From positions 1 to 19,598 of the forward strand of contig CAUVOF010000035.1 of the NCBI GenBank assembly GCA_963553325.1: a stretch of 19,598 nucleotides of DNA, written 5' to 3'. Position numbers and translations under genes: made by a program. The notes beneath the pieces are model-generated. The model had not been told where the DNA came from. It searched no databases and saw only the letters and a list, made by a program, of their open reading frames with translations. Positions 1 through 7,700 of this stretch are shown piece by piece (position 1 is the first letter of the stretch; each line of letters begins with the position of its first letter). The DNA comes from Cardiobacterium sp963553325. Its GTDB lineage: Bacteria; Pseudomonadota; Gammaproteobacteria; Cardiobacteriales; Cardiobacteriaceae.

Positions 1-754
1 CCCACATATAGATGGAAATCAGCGCCCAGAAGTGGACGATGGAGAGGCGGTAGGAATAAATCGGGCGCCCTGCTTGCTTCGGCACGAAGTAATACATCAT
101 GCCGAGGAAGGCGGCGGTGAGGAAGAAACCGACGGCGTTGTGGCCGTACCACCACTGCGCCATTGCATCGACCGCGCCAGCATAAACGGGATAGGAATGT
201 AGCCAGTCAATCGGCAGGGCGAGGTTGTTGAAGATATGCAGCACGGCAACAGCGATGATGTAGGCGCCGTAGAACCACAGGCCAACGTAAATGTGTTTTT
301 CACGACGTTTGCCGATGGTGAAGAAGAAGACGTAGCCGTAGGCAATCCAAACAATGGCAAGCGCGACATCGAGCACCCAGGGCAGTTCCGCGTATTCCTT
401 GCTTTGCGAATAGCCGAGGACGTAGCTCAGCACGCCCAGCACCAGGACGACTTGATAGCCGTAGAAGGTGAAGGCGGCGACTTTGTCAGAGATGAGGCGA
501 ACGCTGCATACCCGCTGCAGGACGTAATACGAGGTGGCAAAGAGGGCGTTACCGCCAAAGGCGAAGATGACGCCGCTGGTATGCACCGGGCGCAGGCGGC
601 CATAGGAAAGGAAATCGATGCCGCCAAAGAGCGTTGGCCAACGCAATTGCGCGGCAATAATCACGCCGACCAGCATGCCGACGATGCCAAAGACAATCGC
701 CGCCCAGGTGAATTGTTTGACGACGCGATAGTTATAGGGAGTATCCGCATTCAT
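1..754 (-). CDS. ccoN: cbb3-type cytochrome c oxidase subunit I, CcoN (partial, N-terminal 251 residues)
   Basis: CcoN is the catalytic haem-copper subunit of the cbb3 oxidase in the inner membrane; it reduces oxygen to water under low oxygen. The visible part is the N-terminal 251 residues and the gene continues beyond the left edge. Several hydrophobic segments are present. The motif LRPVHTSGVIFAFGG carries His58, at the position of the low-spin haem b ligand. QWWYGHNAVGFF carries His205, at the position of the first CuB ligand. Both are shifted by two residues from the well-studied Pseudomonas stutzeri protein (from memory). I chose the ATG at 754 (MNADTPYNYRVVKQF) because GAGG lies about 8 bases upstream of it; the in-frame ATG at 760 is too close to that site. 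The rest of the ccoNOP operon would lie to the left. The roughly 290 bases upstream are AT-rich and probably hold the promoter, but I see no convincing FNR site. Confidence 0.95.
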   Translation of the reverse strand, partial: MNADTPYNYRVVKQFTWAAIVFGIVGMLVGVIIAAQLRWPTLFGGIDFLSYGRLRPVHTSGVIFAFGGNALFATSYYVLQRVCSVRLISDKVAAFTFYGYQVVLVLGVLSYVLGYSQSKEYAELPWVLDVALAIVWIAYGYVFFFTIGKRREKHIYVGLWFYGAYIIAVAVLHIFNNLALPIDWLHSYPVYAGAVDAMAQWWYGHNAVGFFLTAAFLGMMYYFVPKQAGRPIYSYRLSIVHFWALISIYMW

Positions 755-1005
755 CAGCATTACCTCATGATTGGTTTATTTATTTGATTCTTTATTCCGG
801 TCATTGCCGGATAGCGGCAGAATAGCACTCGAATTAATGCCTCGCAATTATTAAGGCAGCAAGTTTTTCTGCATAACCCACGGTTATAAAAGGAAATAAG
901 ACTAATACGGTTCTTGTTTGACAATTGTGTCTGCGTTAATTGGAATTAAAAAATGATTGGCTATTTTCTGAATACGGCAAGGAATATTGTTAATGATTTT
1001 CAGCG

Positions 1006-1031
1006 ATAAAAAATCCGCCACAGGGGCGGAT
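1006..1031 (-). terminator. Rho-independent terminator of the DUF2157-GDYXXLXY operon
   Basis: Read on the minus strand, ATCCGCC pairs with GGCGGAT (7 bp stem, 5-base loop) and is followed directly by a T-rich tract. It begins about 17 bases after the stop codon at 1049, so it closes the operon and insulates it from ccoN. Confidence 0.85.
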
Positions 1032-1048
1032 AAAAATAGAAGAATGGA

Positions 1049-1627
1049 TTATTGCTGTGTTGCCGGCTTGTTTGCGTGTTTTTGTAACCAATCGCGGTAA
1101 GGTTCGCCGTCCAGCCACAGGCTTTCGGCAACGATGACGCCATCTTTGACGCGCACGCCAAGGCTTGCCGCCACTTGTGGCCGCTCACCGTCGCTACGCC
1201 AGCGCAGGGTGTCATCGACGGCAATGGCATCGTCTTCTGGCAGGTAGAAGCGGGTAAGCGGGATGTCGATGCGGATTTTTTCGCCGGCTTTGGCGTTTGC
1301 CGGGATTTTCCAGGCGAAGGCGCTGTCTTGCGGCTCGCGGCTCAAGCGGGTGATGTGGGCGAGGCCGTCCGGGTCGGCACCGAGGACGGCGTAGAGGGTA
1401 TCGCCTGCCGCCATGCCATCCGGCAGGTTGTGTTCGCGCGTGCTTTCGGAAAAAGAGAGAGCGAGGTAACGGCCGCGCATCACGTCGTAAGGGTCCACCG
1501 GTTGCAGGGCGAGGCGCAGCGATACGCCATCGCGCAGCAGGGCTTCACCGCGCAGGATTTGCGCAATAGGCACCGTCCATTGCAGGGCGAAAAGAAGCAG
1601 CAGCAGAAGTAGAGTAACGCGCTTCAT
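1049..1627 (-). CDS. GDYXXLXY-family membrane-anchored protein
   Basis: This 192-residue protein starts with a strongly hydrophobic stretch (MKRVTLLLLLLLFALQW), a signal anchor or signal peptide, so most of it is probably periplasmic. The segment DPYDVMRGRYLALSF around residues 45-59 fits the conserved motif region that names the GDYXXLXY family. Its biochemical function is unknown to me. A longer frame begins at 1786, but I chose the ATG at 1627. That start puts the hydrophobic segment at the N terminus and overlaps the stop of the upstream gene as ATGA, the usual sign of translational coupling. Members of this family are commonly encoded beside DUF2157 proteins, as here, which suggests that the pair works together at the membrane. 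Confidence 0.8.
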   Translation of the reverse strand: MKRVTLLLLLLLFALQWTVPIAQILRGEALLRDGVSLRLALQPVDPYDVMRGRYLALSFSESTREHNLPDGMAAGDTLYAVLGADPDGLAHITRLSREPQDSAFAWKIPANAKAGEKIRIDIPLTRFYLPEDDAIAVDDTLRWRSDGERPQVAASLGVRVKDGVIVAESLWLDGEPYRDWLQKHANKPATQQ

Positions 1628-2934
1628 GATTTGTCTCCGGTTGTGGTTGCCACCGCTTGCGGGCGGCGGGCAAGGCGCAGGTTGAGGATGAAGAACGCCG
1701 CGCCGGCGAGGATGAAGACGGTTCCTTTTAGCCATAGCGGCAATTCGTCGGCAACAAAGCGGGCAAAGAGCGCCATCAGCACCCAAATCAGCGCAGCATT
1801 GACGGCAAACAAGCTATGTTCCAGCGCCAGCCGCGCCTGCCACAAGCCAAGGATGACGACAAACAGCGTTGGCAACCACGGCCACGTCTGGCCGAACAGT
1901 TCGCGTTGTCCGCCGAGGAAATAGAGCAGCACACCGCTTGCGGCAAAGGCGACGTCCCAGCAATTGAGGCGCTGCCAGCGACAGGCGGCAAAGAGCAGCA
2001 AGGCGGCGCTGACCACACTAAGCGGGTTCAAGGTAAAAATGTAGTGCAGGCTGTTGGTGACGAGGTTATGGTCGGCGCGCAACAAATCGGGGAAGAGCAA
2101 GAACAGGGCGAGGACAAGCTGGAAGACAATCGCCAGCACATTGCGACCGCCAAGCGTGCGCGTGGCGAGATACCAAGCGGCAAGGCAGAGCCAAACAGGC
2201 AAGAAAAAGGCGTCCGTATTTCCCAGGCACAGCGCCAAAGCGAACGTCAGGCCATTAGCGACGGCAAAGGTGCGCCAGGTATGGCATTGCCGCTGATAGG
2301 TCTCGCCGCGTTGCCGTTGCCACAAAAGCAATGCCAGCACCGCCAGCATATAAGCGGGATATTCCCAAGGGGAAAAAGGTAGATAGCGCGGCGAGATAAC
2401 CTCGTTAGCGAGGTTATTCAACCCAAAAACATGCACGAGGAAGGCGACGAAAAAGGCGGCCGCCCAGGTGCGCAGCAAAAACAGCAGCGGCAAGGTCAGG
2501 ACAATCCAAGTACGAAGAAAATCGGGCAGGCTGCCTTCTATATGATAGGTCTGCGCAATCAGGGCAATCGCCGCCCCCACCGCCAGCGCCAGTACCAGCG
2601 CGCTGCATTCACGCCAAACGGTGCTTGCCGGCCGCACCCACAAGCTATAAAGCAATGCCAACTGCGCCAGGGCGAGCGGTGTCAGCGATAACACCACCCG
2701 CGTCTCGCGCGAAAGTTCCGCCCAGTTAGCGGCAAACAGGGCAATCACCCCGGCGCTGACGCACAGCATCGCAAACAGCGACAACACCAGCTGCCACCAC
2801 GCACCGCTATGCGGTTTGGCGATAGCGTATTGCTGGCGTAGCAGCGTCGCCTGTTCGGGGGAAATCCAATTTTTCTGCTCCCACAGGGGCAATTCTGCGA
2901 GCAAATCGCGGGAAAAAGCCGCGCGTTGATTCAT
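1624..2934 (-). CDS. DUF2157-family multi-pass membrane protein
   Basis: This 436-residue protein has a soluble N-terminal segment of about 45 residues (LLAELPLWEQKNWISPEQ), the typical entry into a DUF2157 domain. Roughly ten or more hydrophobic helices rich in Leu, Ala, Phe and Trp follow to the C terminus. It is an integral inner-membrane protein of unknown function. An in-frame start exists at 2976, but GAGAGGAG lies 6 bases before the ATG at 2934 (MNQRAAFSRDLL), so I use that one. It is the first gene of a two-gene operon with the GDYXXLXY protein, overlapping it by four bases, and is divergent from the small exported protein at 3092. The assignment rests on the N-terminal pattern and the paired neighbour. 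The family name is fairly sure; no role can be stated. Confidence 0.8.
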   Translation of the reverse strand: MNQRAAFSRDLLAELPLWEQKNWISPEQATLLRQQYAIAKPHSGAWWQLVLSLFAMLCVSAGVIALFAANWAELSRETRVVLSLTPLALAQLALLYSLWVRPASTVWRECSALVLALAVGAAIALIAQTYHIEGSLPDFLRTWIVLTLPLLFLLRTWAAAFFVAFLVHVFGLNNLANEVISPRYLPFSPWEYPAYMLAVLALLLWQRQRGETYQRQCHTWRTFAVANGLTFALALCLGNTDAFFLPVWLCLAAWYLATRTLGGRNVLAIVFQLVLALFLLFPDLLRADHNLVTNSLHYIFTLNPLSVVSAALLLFAACRWQRLNCWDVAFAASGVLLYFLGGQRELFGQTWPWLPTLFVVILGLWQARLALEHSLFAVNAALIWVLMALFARFVADELPLWLKGTVFILAGAAFFILNLRLARRPQAVATTTGDKS

Positions 2935-3024
2935 AACCATCTCCTCTCGTAACGATTTGCCGCGCATGATACGCAAAAGGCAAGAGGCGAAAAATAAAAA
3001 TCCCGTTCATCTTGGTAAATCGCT

Positions 3025-3030
3025 TACAAT
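3025..3030 (+). promoter_or_regulatory. Candidate -10 box of the first four-cysteine protein gene
   Basis: TACAAT, one base from the sigma-70 consensus, lies exactly 67 bases (start to start) upstream of the ATG at 3092. The paralogue at 3999 has the same hexamer at exactly the same distance, and both are followed by a similar GC-rich leader ending in GTTTC. I find no good -35 hexamer at 15-18 bases spacing, so the call rests on conservation between the paralogues. Confidence 0.4.
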
Positions 3031-3091
3031 TTATGCGGTTTCTCGGCACGCGGGAAATTCTTTGTTTATCCAAATATAAAAGGTGTCTCAC

Positions 3092-3577
3092 ATGAAAAAA
3101 CTGATGCAAACATCTCTTGCCGCCATGCTCCTCGCCGGCATCGCCCTCACCGCCAGCGCACAAGAACTTGGCATGGGGCAGAAATCCATGGCACTTGGTC
3201 AGAAAATCGGTCAGGAAGTCATGGAAGAAGTCAAAGCAGCGGGCAAACCCACCCCTGAAGCGGTTGGCAAAAAAATGGTTGAAAAACTGCGCGCCAACCT
3301 GGAAGAGATGAAAAAAGCGGGCGTAGAAGATTGCACCACCCTTTACGGCGCGGATAAAGCCAGCAATTGCCAATGCGTTACCGACAAAACGGATTACGAA
3401 GCGATGTTCAGCCTGATGGAAAAACAAATGGCAAACCCGCAAACGCAACATACCGACGCCATCAATGCGCTGAAAAGCCAAGCCGAAGAAAATTACAAAG
3501 CCTGTGAACTGGATATAAAAGTCGTCCAGGAAGCTGCCGAAAAAGCGATGAAAGCAGCGACAGAGAAAAAAGGCTAA
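3092..3577 (+). CDS. Small exported four-cysteine protein, paralogue 1 (unknown function)
   Basis: This 161-residue protein has a clear Sec signal peptide: MKK, a hydrophobic core (LAAMLLAGIALTA), then ASA before Gln24, where cleavage is expected. The mature part is short, charged and probably helical. It has four cysteines (C81, C93, C95, C138) in the pattern C-x11-C-x-C-x42-C, suggesting two disulfides in the periplasm. The tail is rich in Lys, Ala and Glu. It resembles the gene at 3999 along its length, with shared blocks VEDC, CQCV-DKTD-EAMFSLMEKQ and EENYKAC-LDI, so the two arose by duplication. I chose the ATG at 3092, with AAAGG 8 bases upstream, over a GTG three codons earlier. An intrinsic terminator follows immediately, so it is probably transcribed alone. 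I do not recognise the family. Confidence 0.85.
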   Translation: MKKLMQTSLAAMLLAGIALTASAQELGMGQKSMALGQKIGQEVMEEVKAAGKPTPEAVGKKMVEKLRANLEEMKKAGVEDCTTLYGADKASNCQCVTDKTDYEAMFSLMEKQMANPQTQHTDAINALKSQAEENYKACELDIKVVQEAAEKAMKAATEKKG

Positions 3578-3595
3578 AACGCCCCCTCGAAAAAA

Positions 3596-3616
3596 CCCCG
3601 CCAAGCGGGGTTTTTT
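3596..3616 (+). terminator. Rho-independent terminator after paralogue 1
   Basis: CCCCGC pairs with GCGGGG across a 3-base loop and is followed by six T. The A-run before the stem also pairs with the T-run, so it may act on both strands. It starts 18 bases after the stop codon. Confidence 0.9.
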
Positions 3617-3696
3617 CATCCATATATAGCGATACACCGAAAGTTTCAGACAAGGCGCGACGCCGAAGACAGTACGTATTTGTACGGCGCGGGTTT

Positions 3697-3727
3697 CCCT
3701 AGAAAATGGCTTCGCCATTTTCTAGGG
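3697..3727. repeat. Perfect 13-bp hairpin inside the Correia-like element
   Basis: CCCTAGAAAATGG pairs perfectly with CCATTTTCTAGGG around the loop CTTCG. Its right arm contains the CTAG at which the nested element is inserted. The last two G of the visible arm belong to that element, but they would be supplied again by the host sequence if it were removed. Confidence 0.85.
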
Positions 3728-3835
3728 CGTGTTGACAATTCATTGTGAATGCCGTCGCTGCGCGATTTTTTCACACCCCCACCCCGACCCGCCCCCGCTT
3801 CGCAGCGGGCGAGGGTATTCAATTGTCAACAGCCC
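3726..3835 (+). mobile_element. Nested miniature element with TGTTGACAATT inverted ends and CTAG duplication
   Basis: The left end reads GGCGTGTTGACAATT and the right end, reverse-complemented, GGGCTGTTGACAATTGAA. CTAG flanks both sides (3722-3725 and 3836-3839) and fits a 4-base target duplication. Removing 114 bases restores a continuous host hairpin and a 154-bp Correia-like element, which supports the boundaries. There is no coding capacity. The interior holds a GC-rich palindromic stretch (about 3776-3815) resembling the palindromes around the DUF559 gene. CTAG duplications are typical of some IS5-type transposases, so a related full-length element may move it; that is inference. Confidence 0.65.
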
Positions 3836-3931
3836 CTAGGGTGCCCGGTCAGGCGGCGCAACACCGTATGAAGCTTTCGGTGGATTGCTATACTTACCAA
3901 AAATTCTGTATATCGCCGCAAAAAAACTCCC

Positions 3932-3937
3932 TACAAT
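3932..3937 (+). promoter_or_regulatory. Candidate -10 box of the second four-cysteine protein gene
   Basis: TACAAT lies 67 bases (start to start) upstream of the ATG at 3999, the same hexamer and distance as for paralogue 1. The upstream promoter area is only 40 bases from the edge of the Correia-like element. No clear -35 hexamer is visible. Confidence 0.4.
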
Positions 3938-3998
3938 CTGCGCCGTTTCCTCCACGGAACAACACCATTCCCTTCCTCCGACAAAAAAGGAATCTTCT

Positions 3999-4487
3999 AT
4001 GAAAAAACTGCTGCAAAAAACCCTTGCCGTTGCCCTCTTCGCCGGTATTAGCCTGAGCGCTTCTGCGCAAATGGAAGGCGAAAAATCCAACGCTCTGGCA
4101 GAAAAAATTGCCACCGAAGCCTTGACCGAATTGATGGCAAACACCCCGGCAGGCAAAGAGCCGACAGAAAAAGACATCGTCGAAGTCCTGCTGAAAAAAA
4201 TGCGCGGTCATGTGGCCGAATTTAAGGAAGCGGGCGTAGAAGACTGCCTCAAAACCCACGGTAGCGACAAAAAAGACGCCTGCCAGTGTGTCGTCGATAA
4301 AACCGACCTGGAAGCGATGTTTAGCCTGATGGAAAAACAACTGGCAGACCCGAAAGCCGACCTGACCGAAGAAGGCAAAAAAATGCAGGCGCAAACCGAG
4401 GAAAACTACAAAGCCTGCGGTTTGGATATAAATTTAGAAAAAGAAGCCGCGGCGAAGAAAGAAGCGGCGAGGAAAGAGAAAAAATAA
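3999..4487 (+). CDS. Small exported four-cysteine protein, paralogue 2 (unknown function)
   Basis: This 162-residue protein has a Sec signal peptide (MKKLLQKTLAVALFAGISLS, then ASA before Gln24). The mature region keeps the four cysteines of paralogue 1 at C83, C95, C97 and C140. It also shares the blocks EAGVEDC, DKTDLEAMFSLMEKQ and EENYKACGLDI. The end is a strongly basic and acidic Lys-Glu-Ala stretch, probably a helix. Periplasmic or surface-associated location is inferred from the signal peptide. An in-frame start exists at 3885, but AAAAGG lies 8 bases before the ATG at 3999, and only that start puts the signal peptide at the N terminus. The upstream insertion of mobile elements separates it from its sister gene. 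The family is not recognised. Confidence 0.85.
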   Translation: MKKLLQKTLAVALFAGISLSASAQMEGEKSNALAEKIATEALTELMANTPAGKEPTEKDIVEVLLKKMRGHVAEFKEAGVEDCLKTHGSDKKDACQCVVDKTDLEAMFSLMEKQLADPKADLTEEGKKMQAQTEENYKACGLDINLEKEAAAKKEAARKEKK

Positions 4488-4509
4488 CCCTTCCCGCAAA
4501 AAGAGAAAC

Positions 4510-4530
4510 CCCCGCTTTGGCGGGGTTTTT
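4510..4530 (+). terminator. Rho-independent terminator after paralogue 2
   Basis: CCCCGC pairs with GCGGGG around TTTG and is followed by five T, beginning 22 bases after the stop codon. It is very similar to the terminator of paralogue 1 and probably belongs to the duplicated unit. Confidence 0.9.
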
Positions 4531-4565
4531 CTTTTATAGCGATAGAAGGCGGGCAGGCAAGAGTC

Positions 4566-4711
4566 GTTTGTGCATCATTTCAGTCGGAATATGAGCGACA
4601 AACGGATTTGTGCCGCACCGATGCGGCGCAAAAGTTTTTGTGCATCAGATTTGGCAGGAAATGAGGCACAAAAAAATTTGTGCATCAGATTTGGTGAGAA
4701 ATGATGCACAA
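4566..4711. repeat. Cluster of four TTTGTGC hairpins
   Basis: Four consecutive imperfect palindromes, each opening with TTTGTGC or TTTGTGCATCA and closing with a form of GCACAAA, occupy about 4566-4603, 4607-4633, 4635-4675 and 4677-4711. Units 3 and 4 are near-copies (GTGCATCAGATTTGG, then GAAATGA-GCACAA). Unit 1 is a diverged copy, and unit 2 has a different, perfect GC-rich core (GCCGCA / TGCGGC). They lie between two convergent genes. The arrangement may be a repeat family, a regulator-binding array or RNA hairpins that protect transcript ends; the sequence does not decide. Confidence 0.75.
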
Positions 4712-4725
4712 GAGAAGGTTTCGTT

Positions 4726-4747
4726 GGGTTGTGGCTGCGCCTAACCC
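4726..4747. repeat. Stem-loop just after the giant gene
   Basis: GGGTT-GTGGC pairs with GCC-TAACCC around TGC, starting 18 bases beyond the stop codon of the giant gene. There is no T tract on the minus strand, so it is not a classical intrinsic terminator. GGGTT...GGC...GCC...AACCC stem-loops are a common dispersed repeat type in proteobacteria, from general knowledge. Confidence 0.5.
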
Positions 4748-4765
4748 GATCTACGAGCGGGGCAT

Positions 4766-7700
4766 TCAGATAAGGGTGAAATGCCCCTCTTCCAGCGCGA
4801 CGTTCACTTTGGCGAAGGCGACGGCGGTGTAGGCGGTGCCACTGCCGTCGGCGTCGTGGTAGAGGGTGTCGCCTTTTTGGTAAACGCGCGTTTCATGGGT
4901 AACGGTCTCGCCGTCGGCGGCGAACCAGTTGCCGTGCAGGTGGCCAAACACCGCCTGCTTCAGCGCGATTTTGTCGCCTTCGCTCGCATTGAAGTCGGTG
5001 ATGGTGTCGATGTTTTTGCCGTCCAAGAGGCTGGCGAAGGTGAAGGTGTCCGCGCCCGCGCCGCCGCTAAGCGTGTCTGCGCCGTAGCTGCCGTCAAGGT
5101 GGTCGTTGCCGGCGCCGCCGCTCAAGACGTTGGCGCCGATGTTGCCGTAGAGGTGGTTGTCGCCCGCGTTGCCCGTGCCGTTGTTGTTGGCGATGCCGAG
5201 CAGGTAGAGGGTGGTCTCGTTGGTGGCGAGGGTGTAGTCGCCGATGCTGTAGGCGGTGTCGCCCTGCTGGTACACGCCGTCTGTGTCGTGCTGGATGCCG
5301 TTGCCGTGCGTGCTGACGTGCGAGTTGCCGCTTTCGTGGGCGCGGATGGCTTCGCGGCCGTCGGCGCCGAGCCAGGTGTTGTTGTTCAGGGTGGCATCGA
5401 GGTCGCCGTCGATGTTGCGGTTGCCGTGCTGGCCTTTGCTGCTGTCCGCGCCGAGGTAGATGATGGGCGCGGTGGCAAAGGTCGGCGCGGGCGCGAGGAT
5501 GTTGCCTTCGATGGTGATGTTTTGCAGCGCGCCAAAGCCGCCGCCGTGGCGGATTTCGTCGATGTCGGCGTCTTTGAGGTTGGGGTCTTGCATGTTGTTA
5601 CCGTAGGCGGATTTTTCTTCGCCCGCCCCCGCTTTGTCCCAGACGCTTTCTGCGCCAATGGCAGCGCGGCTGACGCGGCCGCTGGCGATGTTGTCGCGGA
5701 AGGTGGTGCCGCTGGAATCGGTGGCGGTGTAGAGGAAGTTGTTGGTCGCTTCGTGCGCGACTTCGATGCGGTTTGCCTGGAAGGTGTTGTCGTGGCTGTC
5801 TTGGTAGGCTTGTAACATCGCCTGTCCGGCGGCGCGACTGCTGCTGATGTGGTTGTCGCTGACGGTGTTGTTGTTGGAACCGTAGGCGATGTGCACCGCG
5901 CTTGATTCGGCGTCGGTGAGGATGTTGTCGGCGACGCGGTTGCCGCTGCTGCGGTCTTGCAGCGAGATGTTGCGCTCGTTGTGGTGCAGGTGGTTGCCGC
6001 GGATTTCGCTGTCGCTGACGGTAGAGAGGCTGATGCCGTAGTAGGTGCCGCTCACCTGGTTGCCGCGGATGCTGATGTTTTTGATGCTGCGGCTGGGGTC
6101 GGCTTCCGCAATGCTGCCGTCTTCGATGTATTGCCGCCAGACGGGCGCTTTGGCATCGGGACGGGTGCCGGGCAGTTGCGCGCCGTTGAAGGCGATGCCG
6201 ACGGTGTCGCTTGTCGTGCCGTAGCTCTCGGCTTTGGCGTCGATGCGGTTGTGCTCGACGCGGACGTCGTGGGTATCGCCGCTGCCGCTATAGACGGTGA
6301 TGCCGTAGGCGGCTTTGCCGGGCAGGGCGGCGAGGTTGTGGATGTGGTTGTCGTGGATGCGGTAGTGCTGCAGGTCGTGGCCGAGGATGCCATGCACGCC
6401 GGGGGCGGCCGCCATGTTGAGGGTGAGACCGCTGATTTCGCCGTGGCTCGCGCCGTTTAGCAGTTTGAGCGCGGATTCTTGCACGCTGTCATAGACGTCA
6501 ATGGTGCTGCCGTTGCCGTGCAGGTGCGGCACGCCGTCGGCAAGCGCCACTTGTTTGCCGAGGGTGAAGTGTTTGTTGGCGGGCAGTTCGATACCAAGGT
6601 GCAGGGTTTTTGCCGCTTCCGCTGCAGCGTTGAGCGCGGGGGCGATGTCCGGCGCTGTTTCGTGGAAGGTGGCGGTCGGGATGTGGTCCTTAAAGGTAAA
6701 CGCCCAGCCTGTCGGCGCGCCTGTGCTGTAGCCGCTGCCGCCTTTTTGTAGAAGCGCGTGGTGTTCGCCGTCGCTGATGACGAGGTGTTGCAGGCTGTCA
6801 TCGGCGGCGATGGCTTGTTTCGCCTCTGCCAGGTCGGCGACGATTTTGTAGCGCGCGCCCGGCGGCAGGTTGTCTTGGGCGAATTGCTCGGCGGCGCTGC
6901 CCGGTGTTGGTGCGGGGGTGGCGCCGCTGACTTTGATGTCGCTGTCTATCCACAGGCGGTTGCCGTTTTTGCTGTATGCGAGGTACTGCTCGCCGCCGTC
7001 TGTCTGGCTGTCGCCGGTTTTTTGCCAGCCGTCGCCAAGGGTAACGCTGTCGGCGTCTGTGCCTTTGATGCGGATGTTGAGGCCGCGGCTGCTGTCCAGG
7101 GTGTCTTCGCGCAGTAGGCGGACGTGCTGGCTGCCGTTGCCGCCGAGGTCTAGCACCGCGCCGCTGTGGATTTGTTCGAAGTCAATCCAGGTGTCTTGTT
7201 TGAGTGCGGCAAAGTCGTTGGCGGCGCGGTTTTGCAGGTTTTGCGCGAGGGCAGGGTCATCAACGGCGCGCACTTTTTCGATGAGGGTGCTGATTTGTTC
7301 GGCGTAGAAGTTGGCGATGCTGCTGTCGTCGATGCTTTTTGCGTCTTCGCCCCAAATCGAGAGCGCCGCGCCTTTGAGGCGTTTGTCATCGACGGCGTTG
7401 TTGGTGTTTTTTTCGTCCCAGATGCCGAGGCGCCAGTCGCGCAGGATGAGGCGGGCGTCGTAGTTGTTGGTGGTGGAGTCGCCGCCGTTTTTGCCTTCTT
7501 GCGGTGCGGCGTAGAGGTAGCCGGCGTTGTAGTTCAGCACGTTAAAGCCCGCGTCGAGCAGGTCGCCAACGCTGGCACGCAGTGCGCGGTTGGCGGCACC
7601 GACGCTGCCGCTTTGTCGGCCGTCATGGCTCCAGTAGGTGATTTCGATGTTGTGGTCGAGGCTTGTGAGGTTGTCTTTGATGACGCCGTCGTTCCAGATG

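Larger units (their letters stand above)
3625..3892 (+). mobile_element. Correia-like miniature element (CREE-type MITE), interrupted by a nested element
   Basis: The ends are terminal inverted repeats. The left starts TATAGCGATACACCGAAAG, and the right, reverse-complemented, starts TATAGCAATCCACCGAAAG; they match at about 23 of the first 27 positions. The TATAG start, the inner block GACAAGGCGCGACGCCGAAG followed by ACAGTACGTATTTGTACGG, and the GGCGCAACACCGTA block near the right end all resemble the Neisseria Correia repeat as I remember it. Once the nested element and one copy of its 4-base duplication are removed, the length is 154 bp, the size of a full Correia element. TA lies at both outer ends, as expected for a TA-targeting element. 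The right end lies 40 bases upstream of the -10 box of paralogue 2, so it could affect that promoter. Confidence 0.8.

Noticed and set aside
236..787. A 183-codon open frame on the plus strand opposite ccoN
   Set aside because: It has no domain, while the opposite strand encodes unmistakable CcoN sequence with haem-ligand histidines.
936..949. TTAATTGGAATTAA as a possible FNR site for ccoN
   Set aside because: It matches the FNR palindrome at 8 of 10 positions, but the differences fall in key positions and it lies about 180 bases from the start codon. It is too weak to list.
2807..3718. A 303-codon open frame on the minus strand
   Set aside because: It is antisense to the first four-cysteine protein, crosses its terminator and is rich in Phe, Arg and His, as expected from the complement of Lys- and Glu-rich codons.
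4535..4545. TATAGCGATA after the second terminator as another Correia-like end
   Set aside because: Only ten bases agree with the left end; the sequence then diverges and no partner arm is seen nearby.
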